DNA from: Spirodela intermedia
Lineage: Eukaryota; Streptophyta; Magnoliopsida; Alismatales; Araceae
Assembly (NCBI GenBank): GCA_902729315.2
Contig: LR746264.1
Span: 9,083,878 to 9,147,877 of the forward strand
DNA: 64,000 bases
Direction of reading: 5' to 3'
Part shown: positions 16,015 to 26,822 of the stretch, piece after piece
Numbering within the stretch: the stretch's first letter is position 1
Layout of the letters: each line of letters opens with the position of its first letter
The notes under the pieces: generated by a model
Databases searched by the model: none
What the model saw: only the letters and a program-made list of their open reading frames with translations
Told to the model about the DNA's origin: nothing
Position numbers and translations under genes: made by a program

Positions 16015-17508
16015 GTAGGGTAGGTCAAGACAGAGACATTTCCGGCTGGGTAACGCACTGTGGCCATCCGCGGGCAGTGAATCTTATACTAAGAAGTCCA
16101 GCATCCAAATCGGAGGACAAATCGACTCCTGAGGTGATTTCCCAGGGAGTCTGACACGTGATTTCCCTTTTCAGGTTAATCTTCTATCCTCTTCCCTTCG
16201 AAACCCTAGCAGGAATTCAAGATCCCCAAGAACTCCATGGCTCCACCCCCTGCGCCAACAGATCCAGTTTCCTTCTCCGGAACGCAGTTGAAGACACGTC
16301 GGGGAACATCCTGACTCCCGACAGGGCTCCGGAGCCCGGAACTCCCGGTGCCGCTGCTCCATTGTCATGGCCGCCGGCTCCAACCAGGAACATCGTCGTG
16401 GGCGCCGGTGGCCGAGAAGGTTCCTATCAGAAGAGGGCGATCACAATCGCTCCCCTCCATGGCGGCCGCACGAAACTGACTAATGACTTGTAAACTCAGG
16501 AGCAATGAACGGTCAACTCTTAATATATGTGTGCATGTCTCCATGGCGGCCGCACGAAACTGAGGACTAATGACTTGTAAACTCAGGAGCAATGAACGGT
16601 CATCTCTTAATATATGTGTGCATGTCGTAAGTTAGTCAACGCATCTGGCCATAGCCCGCCCCCTCCCCCCCCCAGGACCCAGACAAGGCTCTTTCTCCCC
16701 TCCTCTCCATGCGTGGTCATCCCTCTGCTATTAATGACTCTCCCTCTTGCCCAACCCTCCTTCCCCCCCCCACCCCCTCTGTGATTGCGTTTCCACACTG
16801 TACCTCTCTCTCTCTCTCCCCCTCGCTCGCTCTCTCTTCCCCCCCTCTGTCCTTGTGGCTACGTCTGCTGTTGTAAGGCCGTTCTTCGATCGCTTCCTAG
16901 CACAGGATGAATCCGGGCCCGGCCCCCCTGGCTCTCCCCCTCTCTCTCTCTCTCTCTCGTTTCTCTCGTCGGGCGTCTGCATCACATTTACACCATCTGG
17001 CGTACCGTGGGAAGGAAAACACCTCGTGGGCCAACTCTTCCACTCTATCCACAGCACGCCGCCAGCCCCCGACGCGGATTCGAGGGGCTGGCGATCGCTT
17101 CATTAGGAGAGGGGAATAACTCTACCGCGTGATCCTTCTGAGTTTCTAAGCGTACGGGCATAGACCAGAGGAGAACAGAGTTCGGCGCTCAAGAGCTTTT
17201 AGCGTTGGACGGGCAAATCTCGGAGCCAGTGCAGGAAATCGGGTACCCTTCCCTTTCTCTAACCCTTAAATTATTTGGGAAGGATCGCTGATCAGACGTC
17301 TGCAATCTGAAATTGTTGAGATACGTTCTGATCTGTCGATGCTCCGTTGACGTCATAAGTTTCTCCTCCGTCCTGCATCATCTCTTTCCGTTCTATCCTG
17401 GAAGGCCATTGCGTTTCATAATCTTCTTCCTAGTGAAATTTTGATTGCGTTGACTTCCTGCATGCAGCGGGGAAAATCGAAGGATCGTTTTGCGATCATC
17501 GACCTTCC
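16015..17508. other. Region upstream of S1FA
   Basis: No convincing gene. It contains the 84/87-bp tandem duplication at 16455-16625, pyrimidine-rich stretches at about 16740-16970 that may be the S1FA core promoter and 5' UTR, and short open frames without family similarity, including a plus frame at 16158-16493. Confidence 0.45.
16455..16625. repeat. Tandem duplication of 84/87 bp
   Basis: Two adjacent copies, 16455-16538 and 16539-16625, each starting CTCCATGGCGGCCGCACG and ending TTAATATATGTGTGCATGT. They differ by a 3-bp insertion (GAG) and one substitution (CAACTC/CATCTC), so the duplication is recent. Each copy carries a TATA-like TTAATATATG. Confidence 0.9.
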
Positions 17509-17535
17509 ATGGAGGAACAGATCTACAGCGAGGTA

Positions 17536-17610
<75 letters not shown>

Positions 17611-18129
17611 ACTCTCTCTGTCTGTCTGTCTGTCTCTCCCTCCCTCTCTGTCTGTCTCTCTGTCTCTGTCTCTGTCTCTCCCCCTCCCTCTCTCTCCCTC
17701 TCTCTCTCTCCCACTCTCTCTCTCTCTCTCCCTCCCATACATACACATTATCGGATCAAAAAATTAATCTCATAGGATTGGGCACTTTAATTCAATACTA
17801 TTTCCAATTTCCAGATCTCTGATCACATGGACCCATACAATTTCCAATCTCAAATATTGCCTTTTTGGGTTCTTCTTTCCCTATTAGAACCGGGGCACCC
17901 GAACCAAGACCCCTGAAACGGTGGAGATGATGTCCTTCTCCTTGTTGTCCCGCACTTAATTCTTGCCAGCATAATATCCCAAGCACTGCTCGTACAGTAT
18001 GGCGATGTTCTTGATACGCCTAACCTTTTTTTCCTTCTTTTCAACCTCAGCCTGTATCTAATCACGAAAGCTTCTTGAAAATCTTTTGGCCCGGATCTGA
18101 ATTTGTCGTCTTCGATCAGTTTCCAGAAT

Positions 18130-18180
<51 letters not shown>

Positions 18181-18995
18181 ATATATATATATATATATAT
18201 AATTTAGTACCTCGCAGTTACCACGAAGCTCAGTTAACCTTTGGTAAGATCCCAAGACTGGTCTGGAAGCGAATGAAGGCATGTTAATAAGCCTACCTGG
18301 CCAGCACTTGATTTCTTTCAATAGTCATACATATTTCCTGCACAACATTTCTCACAAGTTCTAGTCAAGGATTCTATGAAATGCATCGATTGAATTAAGC
18401 CGCCCACAAAAAAAAAAAATTCAACTTTTTCTTTAGCAAGATATTACAATTTTTTATGTCTACAGATGGCATTTTCGTGGATAAAAATTATATATATTTA
18501 TCTATATATATGTCTTTATTTTGTCCTAGAACTCTAGAATTCCCTCCCCATCTTCGCCGTTATTCCCTTAAACCCACATTCCTAAAATCAGCCAAAAAAT
18601 CCGAGTTTCTCCGGACATGAAGCACATAAAAATAAATGATTACTAGATTTTTCTGTCGTTTGACCCATGATAGACCGGGAAATGCGGTCAACTCCTTTGT
18701 TAAATGTTGTGTTCGGCGTACCAGTCTTCTCATCTCATTTTTCTAACCCTTTTTCCGTTTGACTCGGCGTTATCGGCAGGGAGATGTGTTCAATGTACAG
18801 GCGTCGAAAGGCCTGAATCCTGGGCTCATAGTCTTGATCGTCGTGGTGGGGATGGTGCTCATCTTCTTGGGTGGAAACTACGCTCTCTATACTTATGCTC
18901 AGAGGACGCTTCCCAAGAGGAAGAAGAAAACGATTTCCAAGAAGAAAATGAAGAAGGAGATGCTCAAGAAAGCAGCCTCCTCCCCGGGAGAGTAG
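17509..18995 (+). CDS. S1FA: S1FA-like small membrane/DNA-binding protein
   Basis: Two exons, 17509-17532 (MEEQIYSE) and 18780-18995, encode 79 residues, the normal size for S1FA. Exon 2 carries the signature [10 protein letters not shown], a hydrophobic stretch of about 25 residues ending [10 protein letters not shown], and a very basic tail ([17 protein letters not shown]). The family was named for binding site 1 of the spinach rps1 promoter. The sequence, however, plainly predicts one transmembrane helix followed by a nuclear-signal-like basic tail, so the transcription-factor label rests on the literature rather than on a recognisable DNA-binding fold. Exon 1 is only 24 coding bases and its donor is followed at once by a ~195-bp CT-rich tract. 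Confidence 0.88.
17539..17735. repeat. Long imperfect CT/CTGT microsatellite in S1FA intron 1
   Basis: About 195 bp of CT, CTGT and CCCT repeats on the plus strand, starting seven bases after the 5' splice site of the S1FA intron. Long pseudo-ORFs rich in Ser/Leu or Arg/Glu on both strands are artefacts of this repeat. Confidence 0.95.
18131..18201. repeat. Compound (CT)n(AT)n microsatellite
   Basis: About 47 bp of CT followed by about 22 bp of AT within the S1FA intron. Confidence 0.95.
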
Positions 18996-19022
18996 TTCAT
19001 CCTACAACCTGGAGTTGTAGGG

Positions 19023-19024
<2 letters not shown>

Positions 19025-19067
<43 letters not shown>
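19025..19067. repeat. (CT)n microsatellite in S1FA 3' UTR
   Basis: An uninterrupted CT run of about 42 bp, 30 bp after the S1FA stop codon and probably inside its 3' UTR. Confidence 0.9.
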
Positions 19068-19069
<2 letters not shown>

Positions 19070-19263
19070 GAGACCGTCATTTAAACCTTAGACATCGAGT
19101 TTACTTCGAGCTAGGGTTCTGAGGTTAAACTGCTTCTATGTTCGCGAGATTAGCGACGGGTGCGTGAAAAAGTGGGATCTTTATCTTCGATTATTGTCCT
19201 TTGAGGTAGAACTCGGATCCAGAAAGAGTTCTGCTCCCACACCAACTGGGGGACGTTATCGGT

Positions 19264-20748
19264 CTATCCGGAGTTGACGAAGCGGCAGTCCTTCCTGACC
19301 TCCCCCTTGTCGCTGGGCAGCGGGTTGCTCTCCGACAGCAGCAGGAGGGCGTCCGCGAAGCGCTCGTAGAAGTAGCCGTTGTCAGCGGCCATCTTTGCCA
19401 CGAAGGGGGCGGTGGAAGGGTCGGAGGCCAGCTGCTGGTCCACCCGCAGCAGCCCCTTGTGCTGCAGCAGGTGCTTGTAGTACATGTTGTCGATCGTCAT
19501 CGGCGTCTCCCGATCATTCCGGCCGTAGGCCACCGCCGTCGGGTCCGGCTCTGGCGACGGGCACCGCCCTTTCAGGTACGCCGCGTAGTCGGGGTCCAAC
19601 GTGGGGTCAACGGCGGGGTAGAGCCGGTGTACCAGGTTGACGCAGTGGACGCGGCCCACCGAATGAGATCCTGCAGAGACTGCGGCGTCAGGCTCTGCAA
19701 CCCCGCGCAGCAGGAGGAGGAGGGAGACAGACAGGTACCCAGCAGCGCTACGGTGCCTTCTACGTTGATGCCGATGGACTGGAAGCGGGAGAGCACCAGG
19801 GAGATGTCGGAGTCGTGGTTGGGGATGGAGTCCTCCACTGCCTCGAGGCGGCTCACCCTGCTGTCCTTCCTCCCCATCTTCATGGGGACGTACGGCCCTC
19901 CCAGCTGCGCGAGTGTGTGGAGAAAACATAAATAAGTAAGCGGACGCTGGCTCGCCGGAGGGGCCGCCGGTGGCTCACCAGGGCGACGCCGTCTCGGGCG
20001 GAGAGGGCGACGATGTCGGCGCAGGAGACCGTCGCGGGGCACTCACGCTCGAGAGCGTCCTTAATGGTGGCCACGTACTTGAAGTTCCTCATGCCGAAGC
20101 TCCTCTGCGAAGTCTGCTCCGACATGGCGCCGGCGGCGGTCACCAGCAGAATCGACGCATCGCATCCCTGCGTCGCCCCCGCAGCCACGCTCCGTTAGGT
20201 GCCTACCGCGAACAAGTATTCTCACACGCAGAAGAGACGAGGAGCCGAGCTCCAACGGGCTTACCCCGACCATGCAGTCATGAAAGAGGTTCCTGAGCCA
20301 GGAGACGGCGGTGTTGCCATGCTTCTCGTACAGCAGCTGCACCTGTTCCTTGACGATTTCCTCCACCCTGGGGCAGCTCTGGGCGTAATAGCTCCGGCTG
20401 AGCTCCGCGTTGCCTTCAAATGAACCAGTCCTATTAGAAGAGATCCATGAAAACAGAAAGGTTATATCACACTACGGCCGAATTCTTCGATTCCCAAGAT
20501 GGTGATCCAGTCAAGCTCGTCATTGCTCGTCATTGCTCGTCAAGTCCCTAAGTTTTACCCAGACTCGAACTACTTCCTTCGATCCGAGTTCACAGTGTCT
20601 TTCATGTTGCTCCGTGCACCAGGGACTAGAGCCTCATGGTCGTGACAATGGCGGGAGAGAAGAAGAAGAAGATAGGCCAAACTTTACCATACGAGGTGGA
20701 GAGCAGCAGGAGCAGGAGGAGAGAAGCCAGACCCGAACCCCGCTCCAT
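19264..20748 (-). CDS. Class III peroxidase, PRX42/PRX21-like
   Basis: Five exons, 20748-20688, 20413-20265, 20167-19979, 19904-19739 and 19670-19264, join in phase to 323 residues. A Leu-rich signal peptide opens the protein. The distal heme site is WLRNLFHDC (catalytic Arg and His); the proximal heme ligand is the His of GSHSVGRVHC. Eight cysteines in the family positions (SCP, HDC, GGC, REC, VSC, VHC, GRC, KDC) would form four disulfides. RRYP-type blocks such as LVHRLYPAVDP and SESNPLPSDKGEVRKDC match Arabidopsis PRX42/PRX21. The enzyme is secreted and oxidises phenolics with hydrogen peroxide. Exon 2 uses an AAG rather than CAG acceptor. The gene is convergent with S1FA, 268 bp apart. 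Confidence 0.93.
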
Positions 20749-20804
20749 GGCTGTGCCTCTCGAGATCTGGGTGATGGATTACCATGGCCATCTGGCACCC
20801 ACTC

Positions 20805-20810
20805 TTTATA
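20805..20810 (-). promoter_or_regulatory. TATA box of the peroxidase gene
   Basis: CCTATAAAGAG on the minus strand, 57-62 bp upstream of the peroxidase ATG. This would place transcription start roughly 25-30 bp upstream of the ATG. Confidence 0.6.
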
Positions 20811-22795
20811 GGGACCCATCTAGAGCTGAAAGCGGGGGCCGAAGCTACGAGCTCAGACGAAGAGAACGTTGCAGATTTTTTTTAGAAGTGGATGAAAGGA
20901 ATCATGGTTTGAGGGGACGTCGAAAGCAACGCATCAACCACCTCTGCAAGGACTACAAGCGCCTAAATACCCATTTACTAATTATTATACAGGGTCGGGA
21001 TGCGGAGTGGGGGGGGAGGGGGGGAGGGACCCGACGATTCGCCGCCTCATCCGGCACCAAGTCCACGCCGCCAGACTATTCCGCCCGTCTTAGTCCCACT
21101 CCATCATCGAATGCAAACACCCAAGCTTGCCCACCTGCAGGGATGCCCGCATGCGTCTTCCTCAGATGTCCACTGGGTGAAAATCTTCGCCTGGACTGCG
21201 GTTATTTGAGCAGCGTGGCACTGAAAGTGTGAACTTGGCAATAGACGAAACTTGCTAGATAAAGAAGTCAAACCGAATCTAACTTATCCGGACGGTGGCA
21301 AGATCCAAACTTTGCTCCGTGATTATTTTTTATAATGCTCGAGTCCGGAGAAGCAAGCAAGGGAAGGGCCGATCCGAACTAGGTAGAAGACCATCATTGA
21401 TGGCGGCCATGTGAGAGGATCTCCGGACCCTCGCTCTGAGTATTTGCGTCAATAAAAAAATATGATAGACGATGGAAGGAACTTGCCAGGGAGGGCCACG
21501 TGTACATTGTTCGCTTCCGATTCATGCTTGTCCGAGTCATGCGCCGCCGACGGACAGCCACCGGTGGTGGAGGGTTGAAAAGCTTGCCCGTTTCCATCTG
21601 CAGCGAGGGTCGCTGCGCGTGGGGGAAGGCCACTTCCCCCCCACCAGTGGTGCTATGATTCGGCCTCCTTAGTTGACGGCATCTACGGGTAGCCACGAGG
21701 CGTGCACCGCCCTTCGCCGCGGCCGCCGGCACCGCCAATGGAATTTAGCACGGCACTGTCGCCTTGAGGAGCAAGGAGCATCCTTGGGCAATCTGGTGAC
21801 TGCGTGTGTCCCCCCGTCTGGGATTTGAGAGAAATGAACCCCAGACCATGATAAGGGACGAGGAAGAATGATGGCTGGATAGAGAGAGAGCGTTTGAAAA
21901 GAGAGAGAGAATGATCCAACAGTCGCCGCCGGTCTCCATTAAAGGTTTTTCCTCACGTAATTATCACAGATCCCTCGACACCCACAGACAGCGACGCGGG
22001 CATGTGCATCCGGTTTCAAGGTAGCGGCAGCCACGCGCTTGCCGGTTCTACGTTGACATTACCCTGCATACTCCAAGGTCTGAAGATAAGAACCTATGGC
22101 GATCACAGCACCTACTAGTCCACATGATAAAAGGCATAGGCATTTTCTTGAATGGGATAAAATGGGATAAGAGAAATGCTTAAGATAAATCTTTAAGCAT
22201 CTCAGGAACGATGACGAACGAAATTAAAGCAATGACAGCATACCTCAGGAGTACTCACCTTGTCATCAAAAGACGAGACGCCGCAGGTCATCATCCGGGC
22301 GCAGTTCTCGTTGCATCCTGTTCTACCATCTCTGGAAGTAGCGATTATAATCTATCTACGTCTTCAGATTTTAAAAATGGGAGTAACATGGAAGGCAGCA
22401 CGGATAAATTAGAAAATTTACAGAACACCGGAGCTCATGAAGCTACCTGATTTATATGTTAAGATCATCAGCTGAGAGTTCCAACAATGAGTCATGAGCA
22501 GTCTAGAACTCCCAAGAATCGGTATGGTTAAGTCCTAGAAAACCCTAAATTGAGGACCTGAGTTGCAGATCTACCATGCCCAAACGATGGGACCTAGATG
22601 TTGCTTAGACCTTACAATGGGGAAATCTCATCATTTGTTTTAGCGAATGAACAATCACTATTCTCAACGGCAACCTTCCTCTAAATGTCCGTATAGATTT
22701 TCTTCATCCGGCAGTGGATAGATTTTGGTTGAAGCATGCAAATCTTATGCCTACATCCGGCAGATCTAGTTCTTATCGTATCCCATGCAAGACTT
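20811..22795. other. Intergenic between peroxidase and PPR genes
   Basis: About 2 kb holding the peroxidase upstream region and the PPR 3' region. A G-run cluster at 21008-21027 could form a G-quadruplex. Open frames here, such as a minus frame at 21394-21738, have no family similarity. No RNA gene or repeat array is seen. Confidence 0.45.
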
Positions 22796-25519
22796 TCACC
22801 AATAATCACCGCATGAACAGTGGCCATCTCTGAAATGATGGAAACGGCTTGCATCCCTTATCACCAGTTCCCTGGTAAATACCAGGGATACAAATTTACT
22901 AAAGCTGTGGCAATCGGCACAGACACGGAGATTCTTCATAATATGGATCGGAGCCCAGGAAGGGAGATTAATTAGGCCAAATGCCAAAGCCAGTTTCTCA
23001 CTGTGGCGGCTCTGCGATTCCACCTGGTTTTCATAACCCTTGGCTTGAATTCTGATAGTAATCTGGTCCAAAGCAACCAAAATATCCTCGATCTGAGGAT
23101 GATTCGCCTCATTAACAACAAAAACATGGATCCTGCTATCGAACTCCAGCCAACTGCAACCGGGGTTTTTTCTTATTCCTCTATCTTTCATGAGTTTCCT
23201 CACCCCTGCTGCAGCGTCTGACATGCCCGAATCGGCGTAGATGCGAGTGAGCAGGGAATAGCCCCCAGAATGCGTCAGATCCAACTTCAACAGATTCTGC
23301 ATGGCGTTCTCTGCCAGTTCAACTCTGGAATAGATTTTGCAGGCATTGAGCAAGGCTCCCCAGATCTCAGCAGTAGGTTCAGTTTCCATGTCATCTATCA
23401 TCGCCTTAGCTTCTTCCAGTAGGCCAACCCGGCCAAGGAGGTCAACCATGCAGGCAATATGCTCGGTGCCCGGGAAAATATTGTGATGCTTCATCATCGA
23501 GGCAAAATAATGTTTCCCTTCTGATACAAGCCCCGCATGACGACATGCCGAGAGAAGTCCGATGAATGTTATTCGATCAGGATTTGTGCTTGTGAGTAAC
23601 ATGCTCTCGAAAGCCTCAATAGCTTTCTTTCCCAAGCCATTTTGGGCATATCCAGTGATCATGGTATTCCAAGAGATCAGGTTCTTTCCATTGATGGAAT
23701 CAAAAATTTCACGGGCCTCTTCTATCCTCCCACACCTTGCATAAAGTTTGACGGACGCATTGGCAACTGAGACATCAGAACCAACACCAAATTTAGCAGT
23801 CTGAGAAAATAGCTGGTTTCCAAGCCTCAGCACACCCAAATAAGCACATGCACAGAGTAGGGTGGTGAAGGTGATCGAATCTGGCCGTGCTTCTGCTTCT
23901 CTGAGCATCAAGACGTACATCTTGAGCCCTTCCTCCCTGCGCTCATTCTGCATGTACGATGCCAGCATTGCATTCCAGGTGACTACGTTCCTCTCTGGCA
24001 TCTTCCTAAAAGTTGAGAGGGCATTGGCGAGATCACCCGTATGGGAATGGGCAGTGATCATAGTCGTCCAAGAAACCACATCTCTTGCTGGCGTTGATGA
24101 GAAGATGGAGTGGGCATCATGAACACTCCCAGTTTTGGCATACATTGCAGTGAGTGCATTAGCCACAGCGGTGGAAACATCAAAACCCATCTTAGCCGCA
24201 ATAGAGTGCAGCTGGATTCCAAGACCCATTTGATCTTTCGAAGAGCAGGTTCCAAGAACCGTGACAAGGTTTGCTTCATCTGGTGACAGTGGCACCTTCC
24301 TCATCTGATTAAACAGAATAATTGCATCTTTAACAAACCCCGATTTGACAAATCCTCTGGTAATTGAAGTCCAAGATGCCAGATCAGGCTCAGTCAGCCC
24401 ATGAAAGGTCTGTTTTGCAGCTCCTAAATGCCCAATATTGGCATACATGTCGACCAAAGCGCTGCCAACAAAGGTATCGACAATTGACCGAAGCCTTATA
24501 ATCCGGGCATGAAGATGCCTGCCCCAAACGGCATCGGGGATGCTGGCACACGCCCGTAGAGCGCATGCATAAGTCATGGCGTCAGGTTCGAATCCTTCCC
24601 TGTTCAGCTTGGCGAACATAGAGAGAGCTTCGACCCGGTGCCCATGTTGGTGTAACGATGAAATCATGGTGTTCCAGGAAACGATGTTCCTTTCAGGAAT
24701 CCGGTGGAATAATTCTCGAGCGCGCTCTAAGCTTGATGATAACCTCGAGAGCCCCAAGATCATGATATTCCAACAAAAGATATCAGGGTTCTTCAGAAAC
24801 TCAAACTGCTGGGCGGCAAGATCCATGAAACCACATTTTACATAAATGTCGAGGATAGAAATTTCAATGGCAGCCTCTCCGAGGAAACCAAACTTTATAA
24901 CCAGGCCGTGTAGCTGGAGCCCGAGCCCAGGGGACCTAAGGGCACCGCAGGCCTTCATGGCACAGGAAAAACTGATCGAATTGGGCTGCAAACTCGAGCT
25001 TTGAAGCATCGAAACGAAGAGCTTCAGAGTTTCCTCATACTCACCGTTGCGGAAGGCGCCTGACATCATGGTGTTCCAAGAGCAGGCGTCCTTGTGGGGC
25101 ATTTCAACAAACAGGGCTCTTGCCTCATCCAGCCGGCCATACGCCGATAAGCCGTCGATCATGGCGTTCCAAGAAAATGCATTTCGAAAGAGAGTGCGGC
25201 GAAAGACGCGGCGAGCATCCTCGAGGGAGCCGCAGACGGAGTAGATTTTCAACAGATGGTTCTGCAGAAAGGTGGAGGCCGCGAGCCCAAACACGATGAC
25301 CCGGGCATGGATCTTCCGCGCCTCAGCGAACGACTCCCGGCTCTCGCAAACTTTCAGGTCCTCGCAGAGCTTTCGATAATGGCCTATGCAAGATCGTACC
25401 GCCTGGGGAGTGAAGGGGTATAGAGCGTTTACGACGTTTCTCGCAGCCACTTGGTGCCAGGGAAGAAGGTGGGCAGGAAAGACGGCGTAGTTCCACCCGG
25501 TCCATGAACGCTTCAACAT
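22796..25519 (-). CDS. Pentatricopeptide repeat protein, PLS-DYW class
   Basis: One uninterrupted frame of 907 residues from an ATG at 25519. PPR motifs of the P/L/S kind run from about residue 70 to 760 (recurring phrases such as VSWNTMI, NALTAMYAK and LFVEMPHKD). E/E+ motifs follow, with the PG box NPGCSWLEFDSRIHVF. The DYW deaminase domain has HSEKLALAFG (HxE), CADCH (CxxCH) and the terminal CGDYW. DYW proteins bind organelle transcripts and usually edit C to U in mitochondria or plastids. The segment between the PG box and HxE is about 13 residues shorter than usual, lacking the acidic LHDVEEE-type stretch. Target RNA and organelle cannot be read from the sequence. The lack of introns is typical of the family. 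Confidence 0.95.
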   Translation of the reverse strand: MLKRSWTGWNYAVFPAHLLPWHQVAARNVVNALYPFTPQAVRSCIGHYRKLCEDLKVCESRESFAEARKIHARVIVFGLAASTFLQNHLLKIYSVCGSLEDARRVFRRTLFRNAFSWNAMIDGLSAYGRLDEARALFVEMPHKDACSWNTMMSGAFRNGEYEETLKLFVSMLQSSSLQPNSISFSCAMKACGALRSPGLGLQLHGLVIKFGFLGEAAIEISILDIYVKCGFMDLAAQQFEFLKNPDIFCWNIMILGLSRLSSSLERARELFHRIPERNIVSWNTMISSLHQHGHRVEALSMFAKLNREGFEPDAMTYACALRACASIPDAVWGRHLHARIIRLRSIVDTFVGSALVDMYANIGHLGAAKQTFHGLTEPDLASWTSITRGFVKSGFVKDAIILFNQMRKVPLSPDEANLVTVLGTCSSKDQMGLGIQLHSIAAKMGFDVSTAVANALTAMYAKTGSVHDAHSIFSSTPARDVVSWTTMITAHSHTGDLANALSTFRKMPERNVVTWNAMLASYMQNERREEGLKMYVLMLREAEARPDSITFTTLLCACAYLGVLRLGNQLFSQTAKFGVGSDVSVANASVKLYARCGRIEEAREIFDSINGKNLISWNTMITGYAQNGLGKKAIEAFESMLLTSTNPDRITFIGLLSACRHAGLVSEGKHYFASMMKHHNIFPGTEHIACMVDLLGRVGLLEEAKAMIDDMETEPTAEIWGALLNACKIYSRVELAENAMQNLLKLDLTHSGGYSLLTRIYADSGMSDAAAGVRKLMKDRGIRKNPGCSWLEFDSRIHVFVVNEANHPQIEDILVALDQITIRIQAKGYENQVESQSRHSEKLALAFGLINLPSWAPIHIMKNLRVCADCHSFSKFVSLVFTRELVIRDASRFHHFRDGHCSCGDYW

Positions 25520-26822
25520 TCAAAAATTCAGAGCAACCGATGGTGCCGCCGCCAAGTGACAAACTTGGCGGCGCAAGTTCGAGCAATCGTCAACTGTCTA
25601 ACCGAAGGTTCTACCCGAGCGGGTCTTCCCCGAAATCTTCTCACTCCACCCACTAATCCAACCCTGGCCACGCCTGACCAACGAGTATGGGTGAGCGGAC
25701 AGAGCTGACTGACTGACTGGGCAAGCAGCTTTTGTTGACCAGCCACTAAAAACCGCCCTCTCTCCCTCTCTCTCTCTCTCTCAAGGGAATCTTAATTGTC
25801 GACAGTGTCGTGATAAGAAGCACGTCGCCATCCTTACACCGGCGGCTACCCGGCGATAGCCAGGGCCAATTTGGTGGAAACCGGACGCTTTCCGGCAGAT
25901 TAAATGGCAGTCATCCGTCCGGAGTCACTGGGCCGGGGGATCTCTATCTAGCCCGAGCTGCCGTCGTTGACGTAAGGAGGAAAGCCCATCATAAGGTTGC
26001 GCCAGGGTTGGCGTTGACTCTATCTCATTTATTAACGTCGATGTGACCATGGCTTCTGTCAGCCCTCGCCGTGCGCTTGCCATGTGCGGTTGCTCAAGCG
26101 TGCCAGCGGTGAGAAACCGCTTCGTATTTAATGGCGTAGACAACTTGGTCACCCCATTGACACAAAAAAATCAAGGGATATTCGTCCTTGGCCCATGCCA
26201 TACGAGACTACCTCTTCCTCTATCAATCTCCTCTAAGCTTGTATTGGCCGTCCGTAGATCTAGCATCTTCAGCTGACGCAAGAGGCCCACCTCAGCGAGA
26301 CATCACTACGGAGAAGAGGCGAGCGAGTCGTCGTTCAGACAAGTGAATGTCACCTTGAGACGCAGTTGAACGATGGGAATGGCAACGCGTAAGAGAGGGT
26401 AGGCTATAAATGGTCCCTTATCCTCCCCGCTTGGCGCCAACGTTCAGGAGAGAGGGGGCTACGGCGGCGCGGCGGCTCTCTTTCGCAGGGGAGATGACAC
26501 CGCCGCCCCACCACTACCGCGATAGGCAGGCAGCGGCGTCACCCCCCCCACGAAGGAAAGCCGCACGCCGGCAGCGGCGGAGATTCCACCGGCGGCGGAG
26601 GGAAAATCCAGGTCTGTCTTGTTCGTCCTATAATCTCTCCTCGGGGAGACAATGACGGCTCCGACCATATGCCGTGCCAATTTTGCTGCAGGATCTAACC
26701 ATTCTACAGCTGATGCAACTGGACACGGATATTTTTATGTGAAATGTCTCGATAGATTAGAGCAGCCGTGATAATACACAAGATCCGCAGGTAGAGGGAG
26801 TGCCTAAAAGGAGGGTCTTCAT
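25520..26822. other. Intergenic between PPR and importin alpha-9 genes
   Basis: PPR upstream region and importin 3' region. A (CT)n tract lies near 25762-25782. On the plus strand a TATA-like GCTATAAATGG (26402-26412) precedes a GC-rich, Arg/Pro-rich short frame (26494 onward) without known relatives; I do not call it a gene. Confidence 0.45.

Noticed and set aside
17393-17822. Several Ser/Leu- or Arg/Glu-rich open frames
   Set aside because: They are translations of the CT microsatellite.
24570-24600. CAGGTTCGAATCC, another T-arm-like string
   Set aside because: It is the antisense of codons inside the PPR gene with no tRNA structure around it.
26410-26680. Short Arg/Pro-rich frames behind a TATA-like box
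   Set aside because: Composition-driven frames on both strands, with no relatives and no clear downstream exon.
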